64,000 nucleotides of DNA, from NCBI RefSeq assembly GCF_009852415.1, contig NZ_WOXS01000002.1, positions 3,370,501 to 3,434,500 on the forward strand, in the 5' to 3' direction. The stretch is from Streptomyces sp. Tu 3180 (GTDB lineage: Bacteria; Actinomycetota; Actinomycetes; Streptomycetales; Streptomycetaceae). The notes under the pieces are model-generated. The model searched no databases. It was not told where the DNA came from and saw only the letters and a program-made list of their open reading frames with translations. Positions 41,801-51,484 of the stretch are shown piece after piece. How positions within the stretch are numbered: position 1 is the stretch's first letter; every line of letters starts with the position of its first letter. The position numbers were made by a program, and so were the translations under genes.

Positions 41801-43470
41801 CCACCGCCGGCACCCCCGACGTCACCGTGACGGTGATCGTGCACAACGACGCCGGACGGCTCCCCCGCGCGGTCGAGTCCGTCCGCCGCCAGACCCACCG
41901 CGCCCTCGAGATCGTCATCAGCGACGACCACTCGACGGACGACACCCCCCGGGTGGCGCGCGACCTCGCGGCCCGCGACCCGCGGATCCGCTGCCTGCGC
42001 CTGCCGCACAACAGCGGCGGGTGCAGCGCCCCGCGCAACCGCGCCCTGGAGATCGCGCGGGCGCCGTACCTGATGTTCCTCGACAGCGACGACGAGCTCC
42101 CCCGGAACGCGGTCGAGCTGCTGCTCGCCGCGCACCGCGAACGGGACATCGACTTCGCGATGGGCGCCGTCCGGCGGATCCGGGTGGACACCGGCCGCCA
42201 CTCCACCTGGATGCCGCACCTCGTGCGCGAGCGCCGCACCCTGGACGGCATCGAGGCGGACCCGCGGCTGTTCTTCGAGCACCTGTCGACCAGCAAGATG
42301 TACGCCCGCGCCTTCCTCGACCGGCACGACCTGCGCTTCCCCGAGGGCATCCACTACGAGGACCAGCTGTTCTCGGCCCGGGCGTACTGCCTGGCGAAGA
42401 GGTTCACGATCGTCCCGGAGCCGGTGTACCTCTGGTACATCGCCCCCTACGCGGACTCCGGCGCGGCGTCCATCTCCAACCAGCGGCACCGGCTCGGCAA
42501 CGTCCGCGACCGCGTCCACGTGCAGCGCCTCATCGACGCCTTCCTGACCGAGAGCGGGCACGAGGCGCTGCGCGAGGACAAGGACCACAAGTTCCTCAAG
42601 CACGACTTCCGGATGTACGCGGGCGACCTGCCCCACCGGGACGAGGAGTGGCTGGCGGCCTTCGCCGACCTGGTGAACCCCTACCTGGACACGCTGTCCC
42701 CGGGCGCGTACGCCCGCCTCCCGCGCGACGAACGGGTGGTGCTGCGGCTCGTCCGCGACCGCCGCCTGTCCGAGGCCCGGCTGGCGGCGCGCGGTCTCGG
42801 CCACGGCGTCGCCCCGCGGCGGGTCGTCACGGACGCGGACGGCCGCACCTACTGGGGCGAGCGGGTCCCCGACGGCGCCGACGCCCGCCGCGAACTGGAC
42901 CTGACCGAGCTGGAGCTGGACACCCGCCCCTTCTTCGGCGCCCGGTTCCGCCACGAGATCACGGAGATCACCCGGGCGTCCGGCGCCGCCGTCGAACTGG
43001 CCGTACGGACGTACGACCCGGCCCTGCGCCTGCCGGTCGGCCCCCAGCGCGCGGCCCTCCTCCTCACGCCCGGCCGGCGCCGCCTCACGGTCCCCTTCCG
43101 CCTCTCCCCCGTGCGCCCCGGCGTCTTCGAGGGCCGCGTCCGCCTCGACCTCGCGGCCGCGTCCCTCCCGCCGAGCGGCTTCGCCGGGGTGCGTCATCCA
43201 CTGGTCCGCCTCACCCACCGGGGCCAGGGCAACACGGGGCTGCTGCTGGCCCCGCTCGGCTTCCCGGCCCTGACCGCCCGCGTCCCCTACCGCTCCGGCA
43301 CCGCACCGCACCGGGTCACGATCGAGCCGGAGGGCCACGGTCCGGGCCGGTTCCAGGTGCGCTGGGAACCGGTCGGGATCACGGCGGGCGTGCTGCGCCC
43401 GGTGGCCCGCCGGGTGGCCCGGCCGGGGGTGCGCCGGGCCGCCCGTCTGGTGGCGAGCGCACTGCGGTGA
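41797..43470 (+). CDS. GT2 glycosyltransferase with C-terminal beta-rich domain
   Basis: A 557-residue glycosyltransferase, translationally coupled to the preceding TagF-like gene (ATGA). The GT2 domain covers residues 8-230: VTVTVIVHNDAGRLPRAVES, SDDHSTDDTP, NSGGCSAPRN, FLDSDDELPR. A helical region and a beta-rich C-terminal part (RPFFGARFRHEITEITRA, RLTVPFRLSPVRPGVFEGRV) follow, as in wall-teichoic-acid-modifying transferases such as TarS-type enzymes. It is paralogous to the gene at 34191. The sugar and acceptor are unknown; polymer decoration is the best guess. Confidence 0.88.
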   Translation: MTTAGTPDVTVTVIVHNDAGRLPRAVESVRRQTHRALEIVISDDHSTDDTPRVARDLAARDPRIRCLRLPHNSGGCSAPRNRALEIARAPYLMFLDSDDELPRNAVELLLAAHRERDIDFAMGAVRRIRVDTGRHSTWMPHLVRERRTLDGIEADPRLFFEHLSTSKMYARAFLDRHDLRFPEGIHYEDQLFSARAYCLAKRFTIVPEPVYLWYIAPYADSGAASISNQRHRLGNVRDRVHVQRLIDAFLTESGHEALREDKDHKFLKHDFRMYAGDLPHRDEEWLAAFADLVNPYLDTLSPGAYARLPRDERVVLRLVRDRRLSEARLAARGLGHGVAPRRVVTDADGRTYWGERVPDGADARRELDLTELELDTRPFFGARFRHEITEITRASGAAVELAVRTYDPALRLPVGPQRAALLLTPGRRRLTVPFRLSPVRPGVFEGRVRLDLAAASLPPSGFAGVRHPLVRLTHRGQGNTGLLLAPLGFPALTARVPYRSGTAPHRVTIEPEGHGPGRFQVRWEPVGITAGVLRPVARRVARPGVRRAARLVASALR

Positions 43471-43510
43471 GGGCGGCACCGGGGGGCCGGGGCGCACCCG
43501 CGGGGGCGGC

Positions 43511-45034
43511 TCAGGGCACCTCGTAGAGCACCTGCCCCTCCGGTCCCCGCGCCACCGCCCGCAGCCCGGCGCCGTCCAGGGCCCCGGTCCCGTCCACCAC
43601 CCAGCGCACCCCGTACTCCCGCTCGATGTCCCGCCGCACCGCCTGCGGCGTCCCCGCCGCGAAGTACTCCCGGGTGACCGCCGTCCGGCGTTCCTCGTCC
43701 GGCAGGAAGAAGTCGGGGTAGCCGGGGGCGACCGTGTACGGCCCGTACGCGGGGATCCGCCGGGCCGGACCGGTCTCGGCCATGACCACGTCCCCGTACC
43801 CCACCCACGGGGTGATCCAGTGGTACCCCGTCCAGGGCGGCCGGTACCTGTCCCGGACCGCCTGCGGCAGGGCGTCGCGCGGGACCGCGTACCCGAGCGC
43901 CCCCGCCTGGGCCCACGCCCCGACGGCGAGCGTCCCGGCGAGCAGGGCCACCCGGGCGGCGCGCACCCCGCGCCGCCCCGCCCGGACCGCCTCCAGCGCC
44001 GCCGCGAGCTGCGCCGGGATCGTCACGGCGGGCAGGGCGCGCCCCCACGAGTAGTGGCCGCTCAGCCACCCCGCCGCCACGACCAGCACGCCCAGCAGGA
44101 AGAACGACACCAGCGGGTCGCGCCGGTCCCGCCGCCACCGCGCGACCAGCGCGGCCGCTCCGAGCAGCACCAGCCCGAACCGCGCGGCCAGGTCCTCGTA
44201 CAGCACCCGGTGCACCGGCTCGAGAGCGGCTCCGGCGCCGAACAGCGCGAAGAAGTCGTAGTACGGCCACGCCCACAGCACCACCGCCGCCGGCAGCAGC
44301 CCGGCGGCCGTCCGCGGCCACACCGCGCGCGCCGGGCGCGCCGCCACCACGGTGGCGCACGCGCCCAGCGAGGCCACCACCCCCGTGAACTGGTGGCAGA
44401 GCAGGATCACCGCCCACAGCGCCCCCAGCCCGAGCCACGTCCCCCACCCGGCCCCGCCGCGCAGCGCCCCCGTCAGCCACGCCCAGAGGTGGAAGGCGAG
44501 GCCGAGGGTGAAGGTGCTCGGGTAGGACACCGTCAGCGCGAGCGAGTGGAGCCCCGGGAAGCCGCTCCACAGCAACGGGGTCGTGCCCCACAGCAGCAGC
44601 AGGCTCAGCAGGGCGAGCGCGGGCGCGGCCCGGTGCGCGTCCAGCGTCCGCACGTACCGCCGTACGCCGGTCACCAGCAGCACCAGTCCGACGAGGGCGG
44701 CCAGGCGCAGGACGGGGAACACGGACAGCCCGGTCACCCGGGCGGCGGCGCCGAGCAGCAGCATCCACGGCGAGTAGTACGGGCTCGGCGTGTCCGCGTC
44801 GACCAGCGGGTTGCCGGGATCGAGCGGGCTGTGCCGCAGACGCTGCAGGGTCGCCGCGTGCATGCCCAGGTCGCCGATCCACGGGAGCCGCACGATCACC
44901 AGGACCATCAGGGCGAGGACGATCCCGGCGACGGCCCGGACCACGGCCGGACCGAGGGCCGCCGGACCTGCCGCGGCCCGCTGGGCACGGGTCCTGCCGG
45001 GCACGGCGGACGGCGAGGAGCGAACGATCACGCA
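43511..45034 (-). CDS. Polytopic membrane protein, paralogue of the split gene at 29455
   Basis: A 507-residue membrane protein with about 11 helices and an outer C-terminal domain. The GTG at 45034 (VIVRSSPSAVPG) is preferred; an in-frame ATG at 45154 would place a 21-bp terminator hairpin inside the coding region. Shared features with the paralogue are PYYSPWMLLLG, LLWSGFPGLHS, WPYYDFFALFG and SGHYSWGRALP. The layout (many helices, C-terminal soluble part of about 110 residues) resembles GT-C glycosyltransferases, but I see no clear catalytic acid motif. It converges on the preceding GT2 gene, closing the glycopolymer region. Confidence 0.8.
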   Translation of the reverse strand, partial: CVIVRSSPSAVPGRTRAQRAAAGPAALGPAVVRAVAGIVLALMVLVIVRLPWIGDLGMHAATLQRLRHSPLDPGNPLVDADTPSPYYSPWMLLLGAAARVTGLSVFPVLRLAALVGLVLLVTGVRRYVRTLDAHRAAPALALLSLLLLWGTTPLLWSGFPGLHSLALTVSYPSTFTLGLAFHLWAWLTGALRGGAGWGTWLGLGALWAVILLCHQFTGVVASLGACATVVAARPARAVWPRTAAGLLPAAVVLWAWPYYDFFALFGAGAALEPVHRVLYEDLAARFGLVLLGAAALVARWRRDRRDPLVSFFLLGVLVVAAGWLSGHYSWGRALPAVTIPAQLAAALEAVRAGRRGVRAARVALLAGTLAVGAWAQAGALGYAVPRDALPQAVRDRYRPPWTGYHWITPWVGYGDVVMAETGPARRIPAYGPYTVAPGYPDFFLPDEERRTAVTREYFAAGTPQAVRRDIEREYGVRWVVDGTGALDGAGLRAVARGPEGQVLYEVP

Positions 45035-45103
45035 TAAGCATGTGCCCGAAAAGTCCGGATCTTCACGGAACCACGGCCGATGCCTTCCCGGAACGCCGTA
45101 ACG

Positions 45104-45149
45104 CACGCGGGGGCGCCCCGGGCCGTCGGGCCCGGGGCGCCCCCGCGTG
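45104..45149. terminator. strong terminator downstream of NAD-GDH gene
   Basis: A perfect 21-bp stem (45104-45124 with 45129-45149) with loop GTCG, 31 bases after the glutamate dehydrogenase stop on the minus strand. Confidence 0.88.
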
Positions 45150-45179
45150 TTCACGCACGGCCGGCGGTGGCCGCGCCGG

Positions 45180-48100
45180 TTACGAGTGGCTCCGCAGCAG
45201 CGTCCGCATCGTCCGCATCGCCACCGACAGGTTGGCGAGGTCGAAGGAGTCGGAGCCGTGGATCTCCTCCAGGGTGGAGCGGGCCCGGGCGAGCAGCGCC
45301 GCGTTCTTGCGCTCCCACAGCTGGAAGCGCTGCTGCGGGGTCGAGGAGCCGTTGCCCGCCGCCAGGACGTCCGCGGTCACCGCCGCGTGCGCCGCGTACA
45401 GGTCCTCGCGGATCGCCGCGCGGGCCATGGACTGCCAGCGGTCGGCGCGCGGCAGCTCGATGATGCGGTCCATCAGCTGGGTGATGCGCAGCCGGTCGGC
45501 GAGGTCGTAGTAGACCTCGGCGACGTCCAGCGGCTCCCTGCCCATCCGGTCGGCCACCGACACGATGTCGAGCGTCGGGAAGGCGGAGGAGAACCCGGCG
45601 ACGCGGGTGGCCAGCTCGTCGGGGACACCGGCGCCGGTCAGCTCGTCGTAGATCTTCTGGTACCAGTCCAGGTCCGCGCCGCGCAGCAGCTTCGGCAGCT
45701 GGGCCCAGACCTGCTCGACGCGCTCGGCGAAGAAGTCCACCGTCTCCGCCAGCTCCAGCGGCTGCGGCCGGTTGTTGAGCAGCCAGCGCGTGCCGCGCTC
45801 CACCAGCCGGCGCGAGTGCAGCCGGATCCTCGTCTGGGTCTCCGCGTCGACCTTGTTGTCGAGGTCCTCGACCCCGTCCCACACCACCGAGGAGCGGAAG
45901 ATCGCGCGGGCCGCGGTCTGCGCCCGGACGATCTCCTCCAGCGACGCGCCGGTCTCCTCGCGCATCCGGTGCAGGTACGTCGTACCGCCCGTGTTGACCG
46001 TGTCGTTGACCAGCACGGTCGTGGTGATCTCGCGGCGCAGCGGGTGGCTGTCGATGTGCTCCTGGAACTGCTCGCGCAGCGCGCTCGGGAAGTAGGCGTG
46101 CAGCAGCACCTTCAGATAGGGGTCGTCGGGCAGCGAGGTGCGCAGCAGCTCCTCGGCGACCGTGATCTTCGTGTACGCCAGCAGGACGGCCGTCTCCGGG
46201 CCGGTCAGGCCCTGGCCGGCGGCGAGCCGTTCGCGGATCTGGCGGTCGGTGGGCAGGAACTCCAGGGCGCGGTCCAGGTGGCCCTCGCGCACCAGGTGCT
46301 TCAGGAAGCGCTGCTGGGCGTGGAGCATGTCCTTGGACTGGGCCAGCGCGTTGGCGATGGCGGTGTTCTGCGCGTAGTTGGTGCGCAGCACCATGCGGCC
46401 GACCTCGTCGGTCATCTCGGCGAGCAGCTTGTTGCGCTGCTTGACCGTCATGTCGCCGTCCGCGACCACGCCGTTGAGCAGGATCTTGATGTTCACCTCG
46501 TGGTCGGAGGTGTCCACGCCCGCGCTGTTGTCGATGGCGTCGGTGTTGATCCGCCCGCCGTGCAGCGCGAACTCGATCCGGCCGAGCTGGGTCAGGCCCA
46601 GGTTGCCGCCCTCGCCGACGACGGCGACCCGCAGGTCCTTGCCGTCGACGCGGATGTGGTCGTTGGCCTTGTCGCCGACGTCGACGTGGGACTCGCCGGC
46701 GGCCTTGACGTACGTGCCGATGCCGCCGTTCCACAGCAGGTCCACCGGCGCCGTCAGGATCGCCTTCATCAGGTCGGCCGGGGTCATCTTGGTGACGCCG
46801 GGCTCGATGCCGAGGGCCTCGCGGATCTGGGAGTTGACCGGGATGGACTTGGCGGTGCGCGGGAACACGCCGCCGCCCGCCGACAGCAGCCCGGTGTCGT
46901 AGTCGGCCCAGGAACTGCGGGGCAGCTCGAACAGGCGGCGGCGCTCGGCGTAGGAGGTGGCCGCGTCCGGGTTCGGGTCGATGAAGATGTGCCGGTGGTC
47001 GAAGGCGGCGACCAGCCGGATGTGCTCGCTGAGCAGCATGCCGTTGCCGAACACGTCACCGGACATGTCGCCGATGCCGACGACGGTGAAGTCCTGGCTC
47101 TGGGTGTCCACGCCCAGCTCCCGGAAGTGCCGCTTGACGGACTCCCAGGCGCCGCGGGCGGTGATGCCCATGCCCTTGTGGTCGTAGCCCGCGCTTCCGC
47201 CGGAGGCGAAGGCGTCGCCGAGCCAGAAGTCGTACGACTGGGCGACCTCGTTGGCGATGTCGGAGAAGGTCGCGGTGCCCTTGTCGGCGGCGACGACGAG
47301 GTAGGTGTCGTCCTCGTCGTGCCGGACGACGTCCGCCGGGGGCACGACCTCGCCGGCCACCATGTTGTCGGTGATGTCGAGCAGCGCCGAGATGAACGTC
47401 CTGTAGCAGGCGACGCCCTCGGCCAGCCAGGCGTCGCGGTCGACGCTCGGGTCGGGGAGGTGCTTGGCGACGAAGCCGCCCTTGGCGCCGACCGGCACGA
47501 TGACGGTGTTCTTCACCATCTGCGCCTTGACCAGGCCGAGGATCTCGGTGCGGAAGTCCTCCCGGCGGTCCGACCAGCGCAGGCCGCCGCGCGCGACCTT
47601 GCCGAACCGCAGGTGCACGCCCTCGACGCGCGGCGAGTAGACCCAGATCTCGAACGCCGGGCGCGGCGCCGGGAGGTCGGGGATGGCCTGCGGGTCGAAC
47701 TTCATGGAGACGTAGTCGTGCGGCGTGCCGTCGCTCGTCTCCTGGAAGAAGTTGGTGCGCAGCGTCGCCTTGATGACGGTGAGGAAGGAGCGCAGGATGC
47801 GGTCCTCGTCGAGCGAGGCCACCTGGTCGAGGGCGGCGTCGAGCTCCTCGAGCAGGGCGTCCACCAGCTCGTACCCGGCGCGCTGGCGGTCCGGCGACAT
47901 CCGGGCCTCGAACAGCGAGACGAGCAGCCGGGTGGTGTGGACGTTGTTGCGGAGGGTGTCCTCCATGTAGTCCTGGCTGAAGGTGGAGCCCGCCTGGCGC
48001 AGGTACTTGGCGTACGCCCGCAGCACCACGGCCTGCCGCCAGGTCAGCCCGGCGCTGAGCACCAGGGCGTTGAAGCCGTCGTTCTCCGCCTTGCCGGTCC

Positions 48101-50129
48101 AGGTCGCGGCGAAGGCGTCCTGGAACCGCCCGCGCGCGTCGTCGCCGAGGTAGTCGGTGGCTCCGGCCGCCTTGGGCATGCGCAGACCGAAGTCGTAGAT
48201 CCAGGCCACGCTGCGGTCGGCGCACCGCAGCTCGTACGGCCGCTCGTCGACGACCTCGACGCCGAGCCGCTGGAGCACCGGCAGCACCGCGGAGAGGGAG
48301 ACCGCCTCGCCCTTGCGGTAGATCTTGAAGCGGCGCTCCTCGGGGGTCGCGCCCACCGGCTCGTACAGGCTGAGCTCGAAGTTCCGCTCGTCGCTGAGCT
48401 GTTCGACGCGGGCCAGGTCGGCGACCGCGCTGCGCGGCGAGTGGTCGGCCTTGTAGCCCTCGGGGAAGGCGCCCGCGTAGCGGCGCAGCAGCTCGGCGGC
48501 GCGCTCCTCGCCGAACTCGGCGTTCAGCGCCTCGGCGAAGCCGTCGGCCCAGGAGCGGGCGGCCTCGACGAGCCGGGCCTCGATGTGCTCCTTGTCGGCG
48601 TCGGACAGCTCCGGCAGCTCGGTGCCCTGCGGGACGCGGACCACGAAGTGCAGCCGGGAGAGGACGGACTCGGTGTTCCAGGCGGTGAAGTCGACGCTGA
48701 TGCCGCCGAGCTCCTCCTTGAGGATGTCGATGATCCGCAGCCGGACACCGGTGGTGTAGCGGTCGCGCGGCAGGTAGACGAGGGCGGAGTAGTAGCGCCC
48801 GTACTCGTCCTGGCGCAGGTAGAGCCGCAGCCGGCGGCGCTCCTGGAGGTAGAGGACGGAGGTGACGATGGCCTGGAGCTCGCCGACGGGGGTCTGGAAG
48901 AGCTCGTCGCGCGGGTAGGTCTCCAGGATCTGGAGCAGGTCGCGCCCGTCGTGGCTGTGGGGCGAGAAGCCGGCGCGCTCCAGGACCTCCTCGACCTTGC
49001 GCCGGATCACCGGGACCCGGCGGACGGACTCGGTGTAGGCGGCGGACGAGAACAGTCCGAGGAAGCGCCGCTCGCCGACGACGTTGCCGTCCGCGTCGAA
49101 CTTCTTGACGCCGATGTAGTCCAGGTACGACGGCCGGTGCACGGTCGCCCGGCTGTTCGCCTTGGTCAGCACCAGCAGCTTGTGCTCGCGCGCCTTGGCG
49201 CGGGCGTCGGCGGGCAGCCGCTCGAAGGACGGGCTGACCGGGTGGCCCTCCTCGGAGGCGTGGTGCGGGTCGGAGCGCAGGATGCCGAGGCCGGTGCCGG
49301 GGACGGCGGCGAGCGAGTCGTCGCCGCGCAGCTCGTACTCGCGGTAGCCGAGGAAGGTGAAGTGGTCGTCGGCCAGCCAGCGCAGCAGCTCGCGGGCCTC
49401 CTCGACCTGCTGCCGGGGCAGGTCGCCGGGGACGGGTTCGTCGGGCAGCCCCTCGGACAGCCGGGTCGCCGCCTGGCGCATCTTGCCCCAGTCCTCGACC
49501 GCCTCGCGGACGTCGGACAGGATCCGCAGCAGGTCGGCAGTGATCTGCTTGAGGTCGCCGCGGTCGGTCTCGCGGTCGATCTCGACGTGGATCCAGGACT
49601 CGACGTGGGCGTCGTGCGGGAGGTCGGGGGCGTCGTGCGGGAGGTCGCCGCCGGCCGGCGTGGGGAGCACCTCGATCAGCTTGCCGGTGACGTCCCGGCG
49701 GACCACGAACTGCGGGTGGATCACGACGTGGATGCCGCGGCCCTGGCGGGTCAGCTCGTTGGTGACGGAGTCGACCAGGAAGGGCATGTCGTCGGTGACC
49801 ACCTCGACGACGGAGTGGCTGCAGGTCCAGCCGTTCTCCTCGACGGTCGGGGTGTGGACCCGGACGTTGGCCGTGCCCTGCGGGCGGTTCTCGGCCAGCC
49901 GGTAGTGCGAGACGGCGGCCCCGAAGACGTCGACCGGGTCGCGGTCGGTGAGGTCCTCCGGAGCGGTGTGCAGGTAGTAGCGCTGGAGGAACGCGAGCAC
50001 GGAGTCCCGGTCGGGAGCGCCCTCGTCCGTCGTCCCGGTCGGTAGTTTCCCCCCGGCCGGGCTGTTCTCAGCTACCCGGGCGGCCCTGTCGAGCAGCTCG
50101 GCCTTGGCTTCGTCCAGCTTGGTCTGCAT
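45180..50129 (-). CDS. gdhB: NAD-dependent glutamate dehydrogenase (large, 180-kDa type)
   Basis: A 1649-residue enzyme that oxidises glutamate to 2-oxoglutarate and ammonia with NAD, mainly catabolic. It starts MQTKLDEAKAELLDRAARVA, has a long N-terminal region with ACT-like modules (to about residue 700), and a central catalytic dehydrogenase domain (about 760-1300; RWSDRREDFRTEILGLVKAQ, PVGAKGGFVAK, GIGDMSGDVFGNGML, GGIGTYVKAAGESH). The C-terminal third is helical. Length and order match the large NAD-GDH class first described in Streptomyces. Monocistronic, with a terminator after it. Confidence 0.95.
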   Translation of the reverse strand: MQTKLDEAKAELLDRAARVAENSPAGGKLPTGTTDEGAPDRDSVLAFLQRYYLHTAPEDLTDRDPVDVFGAAVSHYRLAENRPQGTANVRVHTPTVEENGWTCSHSVVEVVTDDMPFLVDSVTNELTRQGRGIHVVIHPQFVVRRDVTGKLIEVLPTPAGGDLPHDAPDLPHDAHVESWIHVEIDRETDRGDLKQITADLLRILSDVREAVEDWGKMRQAATRLSEGLPDEPVPGDLPRQQVEEARELLRWLADDHFTFLGYREYELRGDDSLAAVPGTGLGILRSDPHHASEEGHPVSPSFERLPADARAKAREHKLLVLTKANSRATVHRPSYLDYIGVKKFDADGNVVGERRFLGLFSSAAYTESVRRVPVIRRKVEEVLERAGFSPHSHDGRDLLQILETYPRDELFQTPVGELQAIVTSVLYLQERRRLRLYLRQDEYGRYYSALVYLPRDRYTTGVRLRIIDILKEELGGISVDFTAWNTESVLSRLHFVVRVPQGTELPELSDADKEHIEARLVEAARSWADGFAEALNAEFGEERAAELLRRYAGAFPEGYKADHSPRSAVADLARVEQLSDERNFELSLYEPVGATPEERRFKIYRKGEAVSLSAVLPVLQRLGVEVVDERPYELRCADRSVAWIYDFGLRMPKAAGATDYLGDDARGRFQDAFAATWTGKAENDGFNALVLSAGLTWRQAVVLRAYAKYLRQAGSTFSQDYMEDTLRNNVHTTRLLVSLFEARMSPDRQRAGYELVDALLEELDAALDQVASLDEDRILRSFLTVIKATLRTNFFQETSDGTPHDYVSMKFDPQAIPDLPAPRPAFEIWVYSPRVEGVHLRFGKVARGGLRWSDRREDFRTEILGLVKAQMVKNTVIVPVGAKGGFVAKHLPDPSVDRDAWLAEGVACYRTFISALLDITDNMVAGEVVPPADVVRHDEDDTYLVVAADKGTATFSDIANEVAQSYDFWLGDAFASGGSAGYDHKGMGITARGAWESVKRHFRELGVDTQSQDFTVVGIGDMSGDVFGNGMLLSEHIRLVAAFDHRHIFIDPNPDAATSYAERRRLFELPRSSWADYDTGLLSAGGGVFPRTAKSIPVNSQIREALGIEPGVTKMTPADLMKAILTAPVDLLWNGGIGTYVKAAGESHVDVGDKANDHIRVDGKDLRVAVVGEGGNLGLTQLGRIEFALHGGRINTDAIDNSAGVDTSDHEVNIKILLNGVVADGDMTVKQRNKLLAEMTDEVGRMVLRTNYAQNTAIANALAQSKDMLHAQQRFLKHLVREGHLDRALEFLPTDRQIRERLAAGQGLTGPETAVLLAYTKITVAEELLRTSLPDDPYLKVLLHAYFPSALREQFQEHIDSHPLRREITTTVLVNDTVNTGGTTYLHRMREETGASLEEIVRAQTAARAIFRSSVVWDGVEDLDNKVDAETQTRIRLHSRRLVERGTRWLLNNRPQPLELAETVDFFAERVEQVWAQLPKLLRGADLDWYQKIYDELTGAGVPDELATRVAGFSSAFPTLDIVSVADRMGREPLDVAEVYYDLADRLRITQLMDRIIELPRADRWQSMARAAIREDLYAAHAAVTADVLAAGNGSSTPQQRFQLWERKNAALLARARSTLEEIHGSDSFDLANLSVAMRTMRTLLRSHS

Positions 50130-50756
50130 GGTCCTCTGGCTCCTGTCGCGCGCCGTTGCGTGACGTAGAAGGAAGTACGGTCTCTGCCCTTGTGGCGTGG
50201 TGGTACGACACGGGGTGTCCGGTCTGTGCCGACGCTATGCCCCAAGGTGAGAAGAGCGGGGGCCACTCGGCCGATCCCGACGCGCCCGGCGGGTGTGACG
50301 CGGCTCTCCGCGCCGTCCGCCCCCGGGGAGTGCCCTGCGTCCCGGGTACCCACCGGGCCCCGTCCCGCTCGTGAAGACCAGCGACCGCCACCCGGTCACG
50401 GATGTGGTCCGTGCTCTCCGGGCGCACAGCGGAGACGTCCATGTCCCCGCGAAATATCGCGCTGATCACGCCACCCAGGCTATCGCCCCCCACAGGGGGC
50501 CCGTCATGAGCCGTATGTGTACAAAACCAGGGGGCGAAGTTTGACGTTCTGCACAGTGCGTACCCGGTGACGACCGGTCACGGGCACCCCGGGCAGCCAT
50601 GCGCACGCCAGGCAGCCACGAGCACCCCGACCGGTCACGAGCACCCCGACCGGTCACGAGCACCCCGACCGGTCACGGGCACCCCGACTCGTCACGAGCA
50701 CCCGACCGGCCACGGGCAGGCCATGGGCACCTGACGGCCCGGAAGGTCCCCCGGCC
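50130..50756. other. intergenic region upstream of NAD-GDH gene
   Basis: A 627-bp gap between the glutamate dehydrogenase start and the HAD hydrolase stop. It contains a 6-bp hairpin GCCCCC-CACA-GGGGGC at 50485-50500 and a 19-bp tandem repeat array at 50614-50720. Short open frames here (for example minus 50493-50068) have no conserved look. The dehydrogenase promoter must lie here but I see no clear -10/-35 pair. Confidence 0.5.
50614..50720. repeat. array of about five 19-bp direct repeats
   Basis: The unit GGTCACGAGCACCCCGACC recurs every 19 bases (starts at about 50614, 50633, 50652, 50671, 50690) with growing divergence at both ends, and a related single copy lies at 50576-50594. Units are contiguous, without spacers, and contain the palindrome ACCGGT at each junction. 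Confidence 0.85.
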
Positions 50757-51422
50757 TCACGCCGCGAGGCGCTCCGCCTCCGCGACGGCCTCCGCCAGGG
50801 TGTCCACCACCGGTACGCCCACCGCCTCCAGGCTGGCCCGGCCGTGGGAGCCGCCGGTGTAGAGGACGGCCCGCGCCCCCACGTGCCGTGCGGCCAGCGC
50901 GTCGTCGGCCGCGTCGCCGATCACCACCGTGCGTCTCGGGTCCACGCCGGTCAGCGCGTCGAGGTGGCGCACCATGTGCTCCGCCTTGCTGCCCCCGGAC
51001 GGTCCGGTCCGCCCGTCGACCCGTACGAAGTGCGACTCGATGCCGAAGCCCCGGACCAGCGGCACGAGGTCCTCGTGTCCGTACATGCTGAGGATCGACT
51101 GGCTGCCTCCCGCCGAGGACCACCCCGCCAGCAGCTCCACCACGCCCTCGGCCAGCCCGCACCGCACCCGGTGCTCCGAGTAGTACCGGTGGAAGGTCGC
51201 GTCCATCAGCTCCCACTCGGCCCCGCTCGGCAGCCGCCCCATCAGCCGCTCGTAGAACTTCGGCACCGGCACGCAGTACAGCTCCCGGTACCGCTCCAGC
51301 GTGATCGGCTCCAGCCCCAGCTCGGCGAAGGCCGCGTTCGTCGCCCCGATGATCGCGTCGACGTCGTGGAACAGCGTCCCGTTCCAGTCCCAGACGATGT
51401 GCGCGTCCGTCTGCATCCCCAT
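50757..51422 (-). CDS. HAD-superfamily hydrolase
   Basis: A 221-residue haloacid dehalogenase-like hydrolase, phosphoglycolate phosphatase-like. Motif I is WDWNGTLF (DWNGT; the second residue that is usually Asp is Asn), motif II lies in SMYGHEDLV, the Lys motif in GGSKAEHM and motif IV in VVIGDAADDALAA. ATG 51422 or 51416 may be the start. The Asn in motif I could limit phosphatase activity. Substrate unknown. It lies 62 bp after the DUF6912-type gene on the same strand and may be co-transcribed. Confidence 0.88.
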   Translation of the reverse strand: MGMQTDAHIVWDWNGTLFHDVDAIIGATNAAFAELGLEPITLERYRELYCVPVPKFYERLMGRLPSGAEWELMDATFHRYYSEHRVRCGLAEGVVELLAGWSSAGGSQSILSMYGHEDLVPLVRGFGIESHFVRVDGRTGPSGGSKAEHMVRHLDALTGVDPRRTVVIGDAADDALAARHVGARAVLYTGGSHGRASLEAVGVPVVDTLAEAVAEAERLAA

Positions 51423-51484
51423 GCCCAAGAACGTACCCGCAGACGCCGGCGCCGGGGAGAAGGGGTCGGCGCCCGCGACGGCGC

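Noticed and set aside
45034..45154. Upstream ATG start for the membrane protein at 43511
   Set aside because: The extension would contain the 21-bp terminator hairpin of the dehydrogenase gene and adds a hydrophilic stretch unlike the family.
45147..50045. 1632-codon open frame opposite the NAD-glutamate dehydrogenase gene
   Set aside because: Shadow of a real gene; the product is repetitive Val/Leu/Gly/Asp-rich sequence with no recognisable domain.
50068..50493. 141-codon minus-strand open frame upstream of the dehydrogenase gene
   Set aside because: It overlaps the dehydrogenase 5' end in another frame and shows no conserved features.
50614..50720. Possible CRISPR array
   Set aside because: Repeats are only 19 bp and directly contiguous, without unique spacers, and no cas genes are present.
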